This document shows positions 5,711 through 13,292 of a stretch of DNA of 64,000 nt, in pieces (within the stretch, counting starts at the first letter, position 1; each line of letters begins with the position of its first letter). This DNA comes from a virus. The stretch spans positions 1-64,000 of the IMG/VR virus record IMGVR_UViG_3300021963_000055. One strand, written 5' to 3'. Both the position numbers and the translations under genes were made by a program. Below the pieces are notes generated by a model that was given only the letters and a program-made list of their open reading frames with translations, was not told where the DNA came from and did no database searches.

Positions 5711-5920
5711 TAGTGAATGGTGGGAGTCTGTCATACCCACAACCTGGAAGGTTACACTGACAACCGTATTTTCCAAGTACCTAGATTCTTCTTGGTCGGA
5801 AGTTCTATACCTTTGATTTCTCAACGATACAGCGGGCACCACCCCTAATCCGTTGCATTATCCCGTGAGTAACCACAAGGATTATTCTGCCACATTCTTT
5901 AGAGATCCGTCAACCTCTAA

Positions 5921-5991
5921 TAGGAACACTGGGAATTGAACCCAGACCAACCCGTTATAAGCAGGCCGCTCTACCATTAAGCTATGCTCCC
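5921..5991 (-). tRNA. tRNA-Ile (UAU)
   Basis: Minus strand: acceptor GGGAGCA/TGTTCCT (G-U pairs), D-arm GCTT/GAGC, anticodon stem GCCTG/CGGGT, loop CTTATAA (anticodon TAT), T-arm CTGGG/CCCAG. It reads AUA directly, whereas most bacteria read AUA with a lysidine-modified CAU tRNA. Confidence 0.9.
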
Positions 5992-6000
5992 GAGACTAAA

Positions 6001-6255
6001 TTATCGAACTTCGTAATCTAGTCTACGTATTCGTCTTTTCGGCACATCAACTTGATCAATAACTTTGGGTTTTGGTTTTGGTTTCATAAATCCACTCACC
6101 ATTTCAACTTGGCTGATGTCTTGTCCTATTATAACAGGTAACCCATTGTTGTCAAGTCTTATGTATGTCTCATTAGGACACTTACATGACTGACCTCTAT
6201 TTGGTGTTGCTACCTGAAGTGTTGCATTGCAACATTTACATCTGATTGTGTACAT
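6001..6255 (-). CDS. Small zinc-binding hypothetical protein, 84 residues
   Basis: The N-terminus carries Cys-Lys-Cys-Cys and, about 20 residues later, Cys-Lys-Cys-Pro, a likely zinc-binding fold. The C-terminus is basic with a Lys-Pro repeat (Lys-Pro-Lys-Pro-Lys-Pro-Lys) and an Arg-rich tail, which suggests nucleic-acid contact. ATG at 6255 follows an AAGG ribosome site; an in-frame GTG at 6285 lies inside tRNA-Arg. The gene contains a strong internal promoter (6128-6155). Function unknown. Confidence 0.65.
   Translation of the reverse strand: MYTIRCKCCNATLQVATPNRGQSCKCPNETYIRLDNNGLPVIIGQDISQVEMVSGFMKPKPKPKVIDQVDVPKRRIRRLDYEVR
6128..6155 (-). promoter_or_regulatory. Consensus promoter inside the zinc-protein gene, facing the tRNAs
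   Basis: Minus-strand TTGACA (6155-6150), 16-base spacer, TATAAT (6133-6128). It would give a separate supply of tRNA-Ile, Pro, Ala and the tRNAs further downstream. Confidence 0.6.
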
Positions 6256-6284
6256 TGTGTCATACCTTAAATATTCAGTTGTCA

Positions 6285-6358
6285 CGACTCAGGAGGGACT
6301 TGAACCCCCGACCAACTGCTTAGAAGGCAGATGCTCTATCCAACTGAGCTACTGAGTC
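6285..6358 (-). tRNA. tRNA-Arg (UCU)
   Basis: Minus strand: acceptor GACTCAG/CTGAGTC, D-arm GCTC/GAGC, anticodon loop CTTCTAA (anticodon TCT), T-arm. CCA is not encoded. Its 5' end shares two bases with the stop of the 135-residue gene. Confidence 0.93.
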
Positions 6359-6764
6359 ATTGATTTGATTTTACCATGTTCTCGGGGCAGTTGTCAACCC
6401 ATGGGGCACACAACCTCATTTCCCCTCCAAGTGCTCGACACTCATCAGTATAACACACATCAGTGTCAACTGGTTTCTCTGAGTATCGTGGTGGTGATAT
6501 TGTAACACGTCCTGTGTCACCTGTCAAGCGTTCATAATCTCTGATTGCTTTATCGACATCTCTCTTAACACGACGGTCAAGTAATGTCGGATCCTTTATT
6601 ATATAGTCGTTTAATTGACTCTTTGGAAAATATTTTCTTTGAACTTCGTCAATCAGGTCATACCAATGTACTGCATCAATCCCTGTGCATTTTGTAAGTA
6701 AACCTACTGATGAAGTAAGAATAACTCCTATGATAGCAAAATTTATAACTTGCTTTTTATTCAT
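6357..6764 (-). CDS. Membrane-anchored hypothetical protein, 135 residues
   Basis: ATG at 6764 gives a short Lys-rich start and one membrane helix (about residues 6-25), then a charged 110-residue domain with four Cys in the last 35 residues (Val-Cys-Tyr, Glu-Cys-Arg, Leu-Cys-Ala, Asn-Cys-Pro), possibly disulphides outside the membrane. A longer start at 6791 would cover the terminator hairpin, so it was rejected. It follows the RlpA-like gene. Function unknown. Confidence 0.65.
   Translation of the reverse strand: MNKKQVINFAIIGVILTSSVGLLTKCTGIDAVHWYDLIDEVQRKYFPKSQLNDYIIKDPTLLDRRVKRDVDKAIRDYERLTGDTGRVTISPPRYSEKPVDTDVCYTDECRALGGEMRLCAPWVDNCPENMVKSNQ
6368..6397 (-). promoter_or_regulatory. Likely promoter of tRNA-Arg
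   Basis: Minus-strand TTGACA (6397-6392), 18-base spacer, TAAAAT (6373-6368), ending 10 bases before the tRNA-Arg 5' end, within the 3' end of the preceding gene. Confidence 0.55.
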
Positions 6765-6790
6765 GAGAAAGGGGAGAACGAATCTCCCCA
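6765..6790 (-). terminator. Hairpin terminator after the RlpA-like gene
   Basis: Minus strand: GGGGAGA, 5-base loop, TCTCCCC, then TTTCTC. The perfect 7-bp stem lies 12 bases past the RlpA-like stop and just before the next ATG. The weak T-run suggests partial termination. Confidence 0.6.
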
Positions 6791-6801
6791 TTATTTATCT
6801 G

Positions 6802-7164
6802 TTAAACTCTAGAGTAACAGATTCTCGCCACTCCCTGTCCAGGGTGAGCAATAGTAGAGAATGCCCCGTAGGACAGGTCGAGGTCTCGTCCTCCGACATA
6901 TGGACCTCTATCATTCACTCGCACAATAACTGACTTACCATTACTTTGATTTGTAACACGTAACCTAGTACCGAATGGAAGCCACCTATGTGCAACAGAT
7001 CGACCATATGCATTATATCTTTCACCGTTTGCGGTGGTTTGGCCGTGATATCCATCACCTACACCATAATGTGACGCCAGGGAACATCCGCTGGCAGCTT
7101 CAGCTTTTTGGGGCGTAAATCCAAGAAGTGTTGAAGCAATGAGAAGTGTTGAAATAAAACGCAT
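6802..7164 (-). CDS. RlpA-like secreted double-psi beta-barrel protein
   Basis: A 120-residue protein with a signal peptide (1-23, Ala-Glu-Ala cleavage) followed by a complete RlpA-type domain: Thr-Ala-Asn-Gly-Glu-Arg-Tyr-Asn (44-51), the His59 region with Leu-Pro-Phe-Gly-Thr-Arg (62-67), and Val-Asn-Asp-Arg-Gly-Pro (83-88) with Asp85. In bacteria RlpA is a septal lytic transglycosylase that cuts peptidoglycan lacking stem peptides. A phage copy could remodel or weaken the host wall, possibly assisting lysis. The leader contains an inverted repeat (7243-7281), and tRNA-Tyr lies upstream. Confidence 0.88.
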   Translation of the reverse strand: MRFISTLLIASTLLGFTPQKAEAASGCSLASHYGVGDGYHGQTTANGERYNAYGRSVAHRWLPFGTRLRVTNQSNGKSVIVRVNDRGPYVGGRDLDLSYGAFSTIAHPGQGVARICYSRV

Positions 7165-7242
7165 TTAAATTAATAGAACTCTACATCCCAATAGAAGGGG
7201 GGTACACCCACCTCTCGATGGGCACCTTCCTGGGCACAAAAT

Positions 7243-7281
7243 GATAACACTCAACCGCATATAATAAAAATTGGTGTTATC
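7243..7281 (-). repeat. 8-bp inverted repeat between tRNA-Tyr and the RlpA-like gene
   Basis: GATAACAC (7243-7250) and GTGTTATC (7274-7281), separated by 23 A/T-rich bases, next to the tRNA-Tyr 3' end. It may be a processing or attenuation hairpin or an operator. There is no clear T-run. Confidence 0.4.
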
Positions 7282-7283
7282 AA

Positions 7284-7365
7284 TGGGTAGGGAGGGATTT
7301 GAACCCCCGTAGGCAGAGCCAACGGATTTACAGTCCGCCTCCATTAACCACTCGGACACCTACCC
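7284..7365 (-). tRNA. tRNA-Tyr (GUA)
   Basis: An 82-base class II tRNA on the minus strand: acceptor GGGTAGG/CCTACCC, anticodon loop CTGTAAA (anticodon GTA), long variable arm, T-arm GGGGG/TCCCT-type. CCA is not encoded. Confidence 0.92.
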
Positions 7366-7374
7366 GATAACAAA

Positions 7375-7403
7375 ATGTTACCACACTTTCATCAGGTTGT
7401 CAA
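7375..7403 (-). promoter_or_regulatory. Likely promoter of tRNA-Tyr and the RlpA-like gene
   Basis: Minus-strand TTGACA (7403-7398), 17-base spacer, TAACAT (7380-7375), 9 bases before the tRNA-Tyr 5' end. Confidence 0.6.
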
Positions 7404-7429
7404 GGTACTTGGGATATTTATAAACCTTA

Positions 7430-8122
7430 TCAGGGTTGGAAAACCCTACCCCATCCATCGTTTCCTTTTGGACACCATCTACGAGATAGTTCGGATCTCT
7501 TGTATACAGCTCCTTTTCCATTGTTTACTGAGCCTGTATAACCATCATTTAAAGAACCGTATGGATCATTAACTACATAATCTCCTGCTGGAGTCTTGCC
7601 AATAACTACAACCATGTGCCCACCAGTAGGTGCAGAAAGAGATCCCCTATGAAGGATACCAATAACAACGGGTCTTCCTGCAGCTAGTTCTCTATCAAGA
7701 TCATTAAAAGTTAATGAATATGAGAATGAAGACTTAATTCCATATGATGCAAGAACTTTAGTTTGAACTAGATGATCTGTAGTATCTCCAATAGCAAATA
7801 CTTTTTGAACATATGCATCGTCACCTTTAGATCCTTTTAACGTGCCTGGTTTAAAATATTCAAGACACATAGCACAACTAGAACTGTTACAAGTACGGTT
7901 AGCATCTCTGTAATTATCGGTTTGTGGAAAGAATGGAACTTCTAGAATATTTGATTTTGGTTTATCTGGTTTAGATCTATAGATTCTTACCCAATTGGAT
8001 TCATCTTCAAGAAGACTTTTAACAGAAGCGTCTAGATCTTTTTCAAATTGTTCTACTGCAGCAACATGCTTTGGATTGTTCTCGTCGTAATGTTTAAAAA
8101 AGTTGTGTAAATCAATTTTCAT
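7430..8122 (-). CDS. C39-like papain-fold cysteine peptidase
   Basis: A 230-residue protein. After a charged N-terminal arm (1-60) comes a peptidase C39-like domain: Gln67 before the catalytic Cys78 (or Cys83) in Thr-Cys-Asn-Ser-Ser-Ser-Cys-Ala, His169 in Gly-Gly-His-Met-Val-Val, and Asp186 in Val-Asn-Asp-Pro-Tyr. That order is the Cys-His-Asp triad of the family, which includes bacteriocin-processing and wall-related peptidases. No signal peptide is seen, so a cytoplasmic or virion role is more likely than export. It overlaps the nuclease gene upstream by 4 bases. Confidence 0.75.
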   Translation of the reverse strand: MKIDLHNFFKHYDENNPKHVAAVEQFEKDLDASVKSLLEDESNWVRIYRSKPDKPKSNILEVPFFPQTDNYRDANRTCNSSSCAMCLEYFKPGTLKGSKGDDAYVQKVFAIGDTTDHLVQTKVLASYGIKSSFSYSLTFNDLDRELAAGRPVVIGILHRGSLSAPTGGHMVVVIGKTPAGDYVVNDPYGSLNDGYTGSVNNGKGAVYKRSELSRRWCPKGNDGWGRVFQP

Positions 8123-8457
8123 TTTAGTTCTCCGAATAGTTTGATAAAGTATTCTGCATCAACAACAACTAAAGGTTTCTTGTGATTCTTTTTCATGACT
8201 ACAATAGGTTCATAATCACCTGAGTTAGCTTTAGCTTGTTCATAAGCTTCCCATACATTTAATCTTTCGCAATTTTTGCACTCGATGGAAAAAGGAAACT
8301 TACTTCTAGCAGCTCTGGCCATGATTAAGTCTTCACCACCAGCACCCATAGATCTAGATTCAATATCTTCAGGATGTATCTCTAGTTGTTCTATGAGTTG
8401 TTCTCTAACCCATTTCTGCAAATTCCTACCTTTAGCTTTAGCACTCTGAGGTTTCAT
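8119..8457 (-). CDS. Small PD-(D/E)xK-type nuclease
   Basis: A 112-residue protein with an early Lys-Gly-Arg-Asn helix, an acidic Gly-Glu-Asp at 41-43 and Glu59-Cys60-Lys61 after a hydrophobic strand, the spacing of the PD-(D/E)xK core found in Holliday-junction resolvases and VRR-type nucleases. It probably acts on branched or foreign DNA. It is the first gene of its unit, read from a perfect promoter at 8509-8537, and is coupled to the C39-like peptidase. Confidence 0.65.
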   Translation of the reverse strand: MKPQSAKAKGRNLQKWVREQLIEQLEIHPEDIESRSMGAGGEDLIMARAARSKFPFSIECKNCERLNVWEAYEQAKANSGDYEPIVVMKKNHKKPLVVVDAEYFIKLFGELK

Positions 8458-8508
8458 TATATATCTCTAAGTATTATCTAAGATATTTATCTGAACCCTG
8501 ACAGAGTT

Positions 8509-8537
8509 ATTATACAGGGTTTTATGGGTCTTGTCAA
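8509..8537 (-). promoter_or_regulatory. Consensus promoter for the nuclease-peptidase unit
   Basis: Minus-strand TTGACA (8537-8532), 17-base spacer, TATAAT (8514-8509), preceded by a run of seven G. Confidence 0.85.
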
Positions 8538-8612
8538 GCCCCCCCTATCGAAAATCCTTAATAGGTCAGAAAACAGGCTTTTTTTCCACGGTTTTACTAG
8601 GAGTTTGAGCCA

Positions 8613-8640
8613 TAAAAAAGAGGGTTGGTTAAACCCTCTT
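8613..8640 (-). terminator. Rho-independent terminator after the 366-residue virion gene
   Basis: Minus strand: AGAGGGTT, 5-base loop, AACCCTCT, then TTTTTA. The 8-bp stem lies 11 bases after the stop. Confidence 0.88.
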
Positions 8641-8650
8641 TTGATTATTG

Positions 8651-9751
8651 TCACGTACCCTTTTGTCTTTGCATATCAGAATATTTACCAACAAGATTTC
8701 CTTCCCTATCTTGTTTATACTTTTGCTCAAACTTTTCACCCTTTTTCTGCTTCATACCTCTTGCAAATTGATGCATTAATCCAAGTGGGCGATCAGACAT
8801 ACCTTCAACAATTACATCAATCCACTCTTCACTCATGTTTACCATGATAGCCTGTGCAGCTTCTGGAGTTTCTGCATAACCTTCCTCTAGAAGATGCTCA
8901 AGAACTACATCATACACATCTACATCTTCACCAAGTCTTGATGCTAGCTTACCTGCGCCAGAAGCTACCTTTCTAGCAACTCTGCCGACTAGGCTCTTAC
9001 CAGATTTTTTCGCAGCAGATCCCGCTGCTTGCATCTTAGCCTGAGCAGCATCACTAGAAGACTTAGTTTTTGCTACTGCAGCTTGACCTGCAGACTTAAC
9101 TGCACCCTTAGCTTTATTTACACCACGCTGAAGCTTATTTGCAGCTCTTTGTGCTAGATGTCCAACTACAGCAGAACGAACTCCTCTGCGGCCAGCAGGA
9201 TCCTTAGAAGCCTGCTTCATTCCGATAGCACTTCTGTTAAGTGCTTGACCTTTCTTACCAGATACTAGCTTATGCTTAGCTGCATAATCTCCTGCAGCAG
9301 TATCTACAGCCTTTCTAGCTTTCTCTACACCACTCTTGATTGCGCCCTTAACACGAGCTGCAGCCTTACCAGGAGCGTCTTTAACTGCTTGTGCTTGGCG
9401 CTGGCGAGCAGCAGAAACCACCGCACTACGTCTTGCTTGCTGACGCATTGCGGTGCCCTGACCAGTGGTTACTGGTGCTGAACGCTTATCTGAGCTGAGC
9501 TTGGTGTATCCACCACGACCAGTAGTTACTGTAGCTTCAGAAAGAAGATCTTCAAATGCTTCTTCGATCTCATCGAGATCAAAGCCTTCTTCCATCATAG
9601 CTTCGATTGTTTCATCAACAATCTCTTCTAGCTCTTCATCATAAAGATAATCAATATCTTCAAATAGTTCGGTTTCTTCTGCTAGAGTTTCTCTTAGATC
9701 ATCGTTATAAACGGCGAAATAAGACTCGTATAGTTTTTGAGTACTTGTCAT
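8651..9751 (-). CDS. Basic virion/internal protein with acidic ends
   Basis: A 366-residue protein in three parts: a very acidic N-terminus (1-72), a long Lys/Ala/Arg-rich, histone-H1-like middle (about 85-280), and an acidic helical motif (about 285-325, rich in Leu, Glu and Met) before a polar tail. The build matches the larger 882-residue protein nearby and suggests a DNA-associated capsid protein. Leu-Leu-Ser-Glu/Ala at the end of the acidic arm fits the (I/L)xE cleavage rule of the T4 prohead protease. It has a T4-late-type box at 9783-9790 and a terminator. The assignment is by composition and context. Confidence 0.65.
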   Translation of the reverse strand: MTSTQKLYESYFAVYNDDLRETLAEETELFEDIDYLYDEELEEIVDETIEAMMEEGFDLDEIEEAFEDLLSEATVTTGRGGYTKLSSDKRSAPVTTGQGTAMRQQARRSAVVSAARQRQAQAVKDAPGKAAARVKGAIKSGVEKARKAVDTAAGDYAAKHKLVSGKKGQALNRSAIGMKQASKDPAGRRGVRSAVVGHLAQRAANKLQRGVNKAKGAVKSAGQAAVAKTKSSSDAAQAKMQAAGSAAKKSGKSLVGRVARKVASGAGKLASRLGEDVDVYDVVLEHLLEEGYAETPEAAQAIMVNMSEEWIDVIVEGMSDRPLGLMHQFARGMKQKKGEKFEQKYKQDREGNLVGKYSDMQRQKGT

Positions 9752-9782
9752 GGGAATTTTTATAAATGTTACTTTATAGTAT

Positions 9783-9790
9783 TATTTATA
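9783..9790 (-). promoter_or_regulatory. T4-type late promoter
   Basis: Minus-strand TATAAATA, 31 bases before the ATG of the 366-residue virion gene. Confidence 0.7.
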
Positions 9791-9806
9791 AAAACTCCCG
9801 TATTGA

Positions 9807-10967
9807 CTATAGTTTGAAGCCAGAGAAAGTATCGTTCTTCATGTCTTGTTTGATACCACCAATCACATAAGATTCAATCTCTGTTTCCTGTGGGGCATTC
9901 TGCATCATCTTAGAATTCAGCCAATGCTCAGTCCAAGGTAGTGGATTGTTTGACATAGAAATATCAAACTCTGGCTTGAGACCAATAGCTTTCATTCTAC
10001 GATTTGCAATATACTCAACATATGAAGATAGTAGCTTTGCATTCAGACCAATCATAGATCCATCTTTAAACAGATACTCAGCCCAAGCTTTCTCTTCATT
10101 TACTGCACGAAGATACATCTGACGTACATTGTCTTGCTCTTCTTCAATAATTTCAAGCATCTGAGGATCATCACCATTCTTCCAGTTCTTGATGATATTC
10201 TGAGTGATGACTAGGTGCTGAGATTCATCACGAGCAATCAAGCCAATGATCTTAGCAGATCCTTCCATAAGCTTAAGTTCACCAAATGCAAATGAACATG
10301 CAAAGGAAACATAGAATCGAATACCTTCAAGAATATTCACATTCATTACTGCACGATATAGTTTCCTCTTAACTTCTTTCAGCTCAAGGTTTGCAGTAGT
10401 ATGATCCCCAAGTTCCCATAATGTACCTCCACCCCATTGCTGAGCAGATTCAATTAACTCATCATATGCTTGAGTCACACTAGTTGCACGTTCTAGAATC
10501 TTTTCATCATCAAGAATAGTATCAAATACTTCAGTTACATCTGAGTATACATTCTTGATAATGTATGTATATGAACGACTATGAATCATCTCCATAGTTT
10601 CCCAGATGGTCATGCAAGCTTCTAGTTCTGGGAGTGAGCAGTATGGCAGGAATGCCATACCAGGACCACGACCCTGAACGGAATCAAGCATGATCTGATA
10701 CTTCAGATTTGAAGTAAAGATGTGCTTTTGTTCTGAACGAAGTGTTTGATAGTCTGCACGATCTTTTTGGAGGGAGACCTCCTCAGGTCTCCAGAAATAT
10801 CCCAGTTGCTGTTGGGTTAGTTTTTCAAAGATAGGATACTTGTATGAATCATACCTTTGAACTCCTAGAGGTTTACCAAAGAACATTGGTTGCTTTTTGG
10901 TATCTACATGATTGCTGTTGAATACGGTCATTCCTTTGATTTCACTGTTGTTTTTAATGAATTGCAT
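9807..10967 (-). CDS. nrdB: Class Ia ribonucleotide reductase, small subunit
   Basis: A 386-residue NrdB (R2), close to the enterobacterial length. It carries the di-iron ligands Asp95, Glu126 and His129, the radical-bearing Tyr133 (context Ile-His-Ser-Arg-Ser-Tyr), and the second Glu-x-x-His in Arg-Asp-Glu-Ser-Gln-His. With NrdA it reduces ribonucleoside diphosphates to deoxy forms for phage DNA synthesis. The C-terminal Phe-Lys-Leu tail would dock on NrdA. AAGGAG lies 7 bases before the first ATG, which fixes the start. It lies 12 bases downstream of nrdA. Confidence 0.97.
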   Translation of the reverse strand: MQFIKNNSEIKGMTVFNSNHVDTKKQPMFFGKPLGVQRYDSYKYPIFEKLTQQQLGYFWRPEEVSLQKDRADYQTLRSEQKHIFTSNLKYQIMLDSVQGRGPGMAFLPYCSLPELEACMTIWETMEMIHSRSYTYIIKNVYSDVTEVFDTILDDEKILERATSVTQAYDELIESAQQWGGGTLWELGDHTTANLELKEVKRKLYRAVMNVNILEGIRFYVSFACSFAFGELKLMEGSAKIIGLIARDESQHLVITQNIIKNWKNGDDPQMLEIIEEEQDNVRQMYLRAVNEEKAWAEYLFKDGSMIGLNAKLLSSYVEYIANRRMKAIGLKPEFDISMSNNPLPWTEHWLNSKMMQNAPQETEIESYVIGGIKQDMKNDTFSGFKL

Positions 10968-10979
10968 GTAAATTCTCCT

Positions 10980-13292
10980 TTAGATTTTGCAGCTTTCACA
11001 ATCATCTTCAACTTCTAATTGAGTTAGTAGCTGAGATAAAGCTTCTCCTTTTTCTTCTACATCTCCGTCAGACTTACTATCATAGGTGTTTTGATAGTAG
11101 CTTGTCTTCCAACCATACTTATAGGTCATAAGTAAATCTTGTGCCATCACGCTAACAGGAACTTCATTATCGGCATAATTTTCTGGATTATACGACCAGT
11201 TTCCAGAAATCGCTTGATCAAAGAACTTTTGCATAACAGCAACAATATTAATGTAACCAGTATTGCTAGACATATCCCAAAGCAGCGTATAGTTCTTTTT
11301 GAGAGTTTGATAACTTGGAACAATCTGCTTGAGAGGTCCTTTCTTTGATTTCTTAACGGACAAGTAATCTCTAGGAGGCTCGATTCCATTTGTCTCGTTT
11401 GACACAACGGAGCTACTCTCCGATGGCATCTGTGCGGACAACGTTGAATGTCGCAATCCAAATGTTTGAATTTCGGTACGTAGAGTCTCCCAATCATGTG
11501 TAAGGTTATTCGGTACGATTTCGTCTACATCTTGCTTATATGTATCAATCGGCAGAATACCCTGAGAATATTTTGTACGATTGAAATACTCACATGCTCC
11601 CTTCTCTTTAGCAAGTTGATTGGATGCTTTGAGAAGATAGTATTGGAATGATTCAGTTAGATCATGAACTAGTTGCCAAGCTTCCTTATCTTCATATTTG
11701 GCTCCGTTGCGAGCCAAGAAGTGAGCCAAACCAATATATCCAATACCAAGAGAACGTCTGGACTCGGTTGAGATACGTGCAGCTTCTACAGGATAGTTTT
11801 GATAGTCAATCAATTCATCTAGAGAACGAACTGAAAGATCACATAGTTCTTCTAATTCAGAGAAGTTGTTGAGTTTGCCAACATTAATTGCAGATAGAAT
11901 ACAAAGTGCAATCTCACCTTTTGAATCATCAATATGATCAATAGGAACTGTTGGAAGTGTGATCTCCTGACAAAGGTTAGACATATTAACTTTGTCAAGG
12001 AAAGATGAGTGTGAATTGCAGTGGTCGATATTCATGATGTAGATACGACCAGTTTCAGCACGTTCTTTTAGGAGGTCCAGAAAGAGTTCTTGAGCAGAGA
12101 TAGTTTTTCTTGGAATAGACTGATCTCGTTCGTAAGATACATATAACTCGTCAAATCCATCAGTACCAAAAGCATCATAAAGCCCAGGAACGTCGTGTGG
12201 TGAGAAGAGTGAAATTTCTTGGTTTTGAATGAATCGTTCATAGAATAGCTTGCTGATTTGAATGCTATAGTCTAACTTACGAACACGGTTATCCTCAGTT
12301 CCTTTGTTATTTTTTAATACTATGATGTCTTCTATTTCTTGGTGCCAAATAGGGAAGTGAACTGTAGCTGACCCACCACGAATGCCGTTTTGAGTGCAAC
12401 ATCTGACCGTCGCTTCAAATTTTTTGAGAAACGGAATGACTCCTGTATGTGCAACCTCTCCTCCACGGATTTTGCTATTGATACCCCTGATTCGGCCTGC
12501 GTTGATACCGATTCCAGCACGCTGAGCCACATAACGGCCAATAGCCATGTCAGAGCTGAAGATAGAATTGAGAGAATCGTTAGAATCAATAAGCACGCAA
12601 GAAGCAAATTGACGAAGAGGGGTTCTAACACCTGCCATGATTGGCGTGGGGATGTTGATTCGGTGCTTGGAGATTGCGTTGTAGTATCGTTTGACATAAT
12701 CTAGTCTCGTTTCCTTTGGATATTCTGCAAACATTACTGCAGAAATGAGCATGTACATGTACTGAGGAGTTTCAAAAATTGTCTTGGAACTCCTGTCCTG
12801 AACCAAATACTTATCTACTACTTGACGAAGACCAGCATAAGTAAAGATATAATCTCTTTCGTGATCCATCCAAGAATTAATTTTATCCCACTCTTCCATA
12901 GAATACTTACTGAGAAGTTCTGCATCGTAAATTCCCAGAGAAACTCCCGCAGTAAGATGATCATGGACATTTGGAAATTCTACTTTCCAATTAGGTCCAA
13001 AGACTTGTTTATATAAACCGAAAAGCAGAAGACGAGCAGCAACATACTGATAATTTGGATTATCGAGACTGATAAGGTCGCTAGCTGACCTAACCAGGAT
13101 TTCTTGGATTTCATCTGTAGTGATTCCGTCGTAAAATTGAATACCTGAATTAATTTCTACTTGAGAAGCACTTACTCCAGCAAGACCTCCACAAGCACAT
13201 TCAACCATATTATGAATTTTATCTAGATCTAGAGGTTCAAGAGTACCATTACGTTTCTTAACTGTAGTACCGTTACTCATACTTTCTTCCAT
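10980..13292 (-). CDS. nrdA: Class Ia ribonucleotide reductase, large subunit
   Basis: A 770-residue NrdA (R1): N-terminal ATP cone, then the 10-strand barrel with active-site cysteines in the Ala-Ser-Cys-Val-Leu-Ile and Ser-Asn-Leu-Cys-Gln-Glu contexts (the Glu two residues after the Cys is the catalytic acid), Tyr-Tyr-Gln-Asn for radical transfer, and a C-terminal Cys-Glu-Ser-Cys redox pair. The ATP cone suggests dATP control is possible. The start overlaps the primase gene; an alternative ATG lies 4 codons further in (13280). A promoter-like sequence inside the primase gene (13667-13695) could drive nrdA-nrdB. Confidence 0.97.
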   Translation of the reverse strand: MEESMSNGTTVKKRNGTLEPLDLDKIHNMVECACGGLAGVSASQVEINSGIQFYDGITTDEIQEILVRSASDLISLDNPNYQYVAARLLLFGLYKQVFGPNWKVEFPNVHDHLTAGVSLGIYDAELLSKYSMEEWDKINSWMDHERDYIFTYAGLRQVVDKYLVQDRSSKTIFETPQYMYMLISAVMFAEYPKETRLDYVKRYYNAISKHRINIPTPIMAGVRTPLRQFASCVLIDSNDSLNSIFSSDMAIGRYVAQRAGIGINAGRIRGINSKIRGGEVAHTGVIPFLKKFEATVRCCTQNGIRGGSATVHFPIWHQEIEDIIVLKNNKGTEDNRVRKLDYSIQISKLFYERFIQNQEISLFSPHDVPGLYDAFGTDGFDELYVSYERDQSIPRKTISAQELFLDLLKERAETGRIYIMNIDHCNSHSSFLDKVNMSNLCQEITLPTVPIDHIDDSKGEIALCILSAINVGKLNNFSELEELCDLSVRSLDELIDYQNYPVEAARISTESRRSLGIGYIGLAHFLARNGAKYEDKEAWQLVHDLTESFQYYLLKASNQLAKEKGACEYFNRTKYSQGILPIDTYKQDVDEIVPNNLTHDWETLRTEIQTFGLRHSTLSAQMPSESSSVVSNETNGIEPPRDYLSVKKSKKGPLKQIVPSYQTLKKNYTLLWDMSSNTGYINIVAVMQKFFDQAISGNWSYNPENYADNEVPVSVMAQDLLMTYKYGWKTSYYQNTYDSKSDGDVEEKGEALSQLLTQLEVEDDCESCKI

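Noticed and set aside
5530-5760. 76-codon plus-strand ORF across tRNA-Pro
   Set aside because: It runs through a full cloverleaf on the other strand; no independent coding evidence.
7165-7359. Minus-strand 64-codon ORF across tRNA-Tyr and the RlpA leader
   Set aside because: Begins inside tRNA-Tyr and is composed of tRNA and leader sequence.
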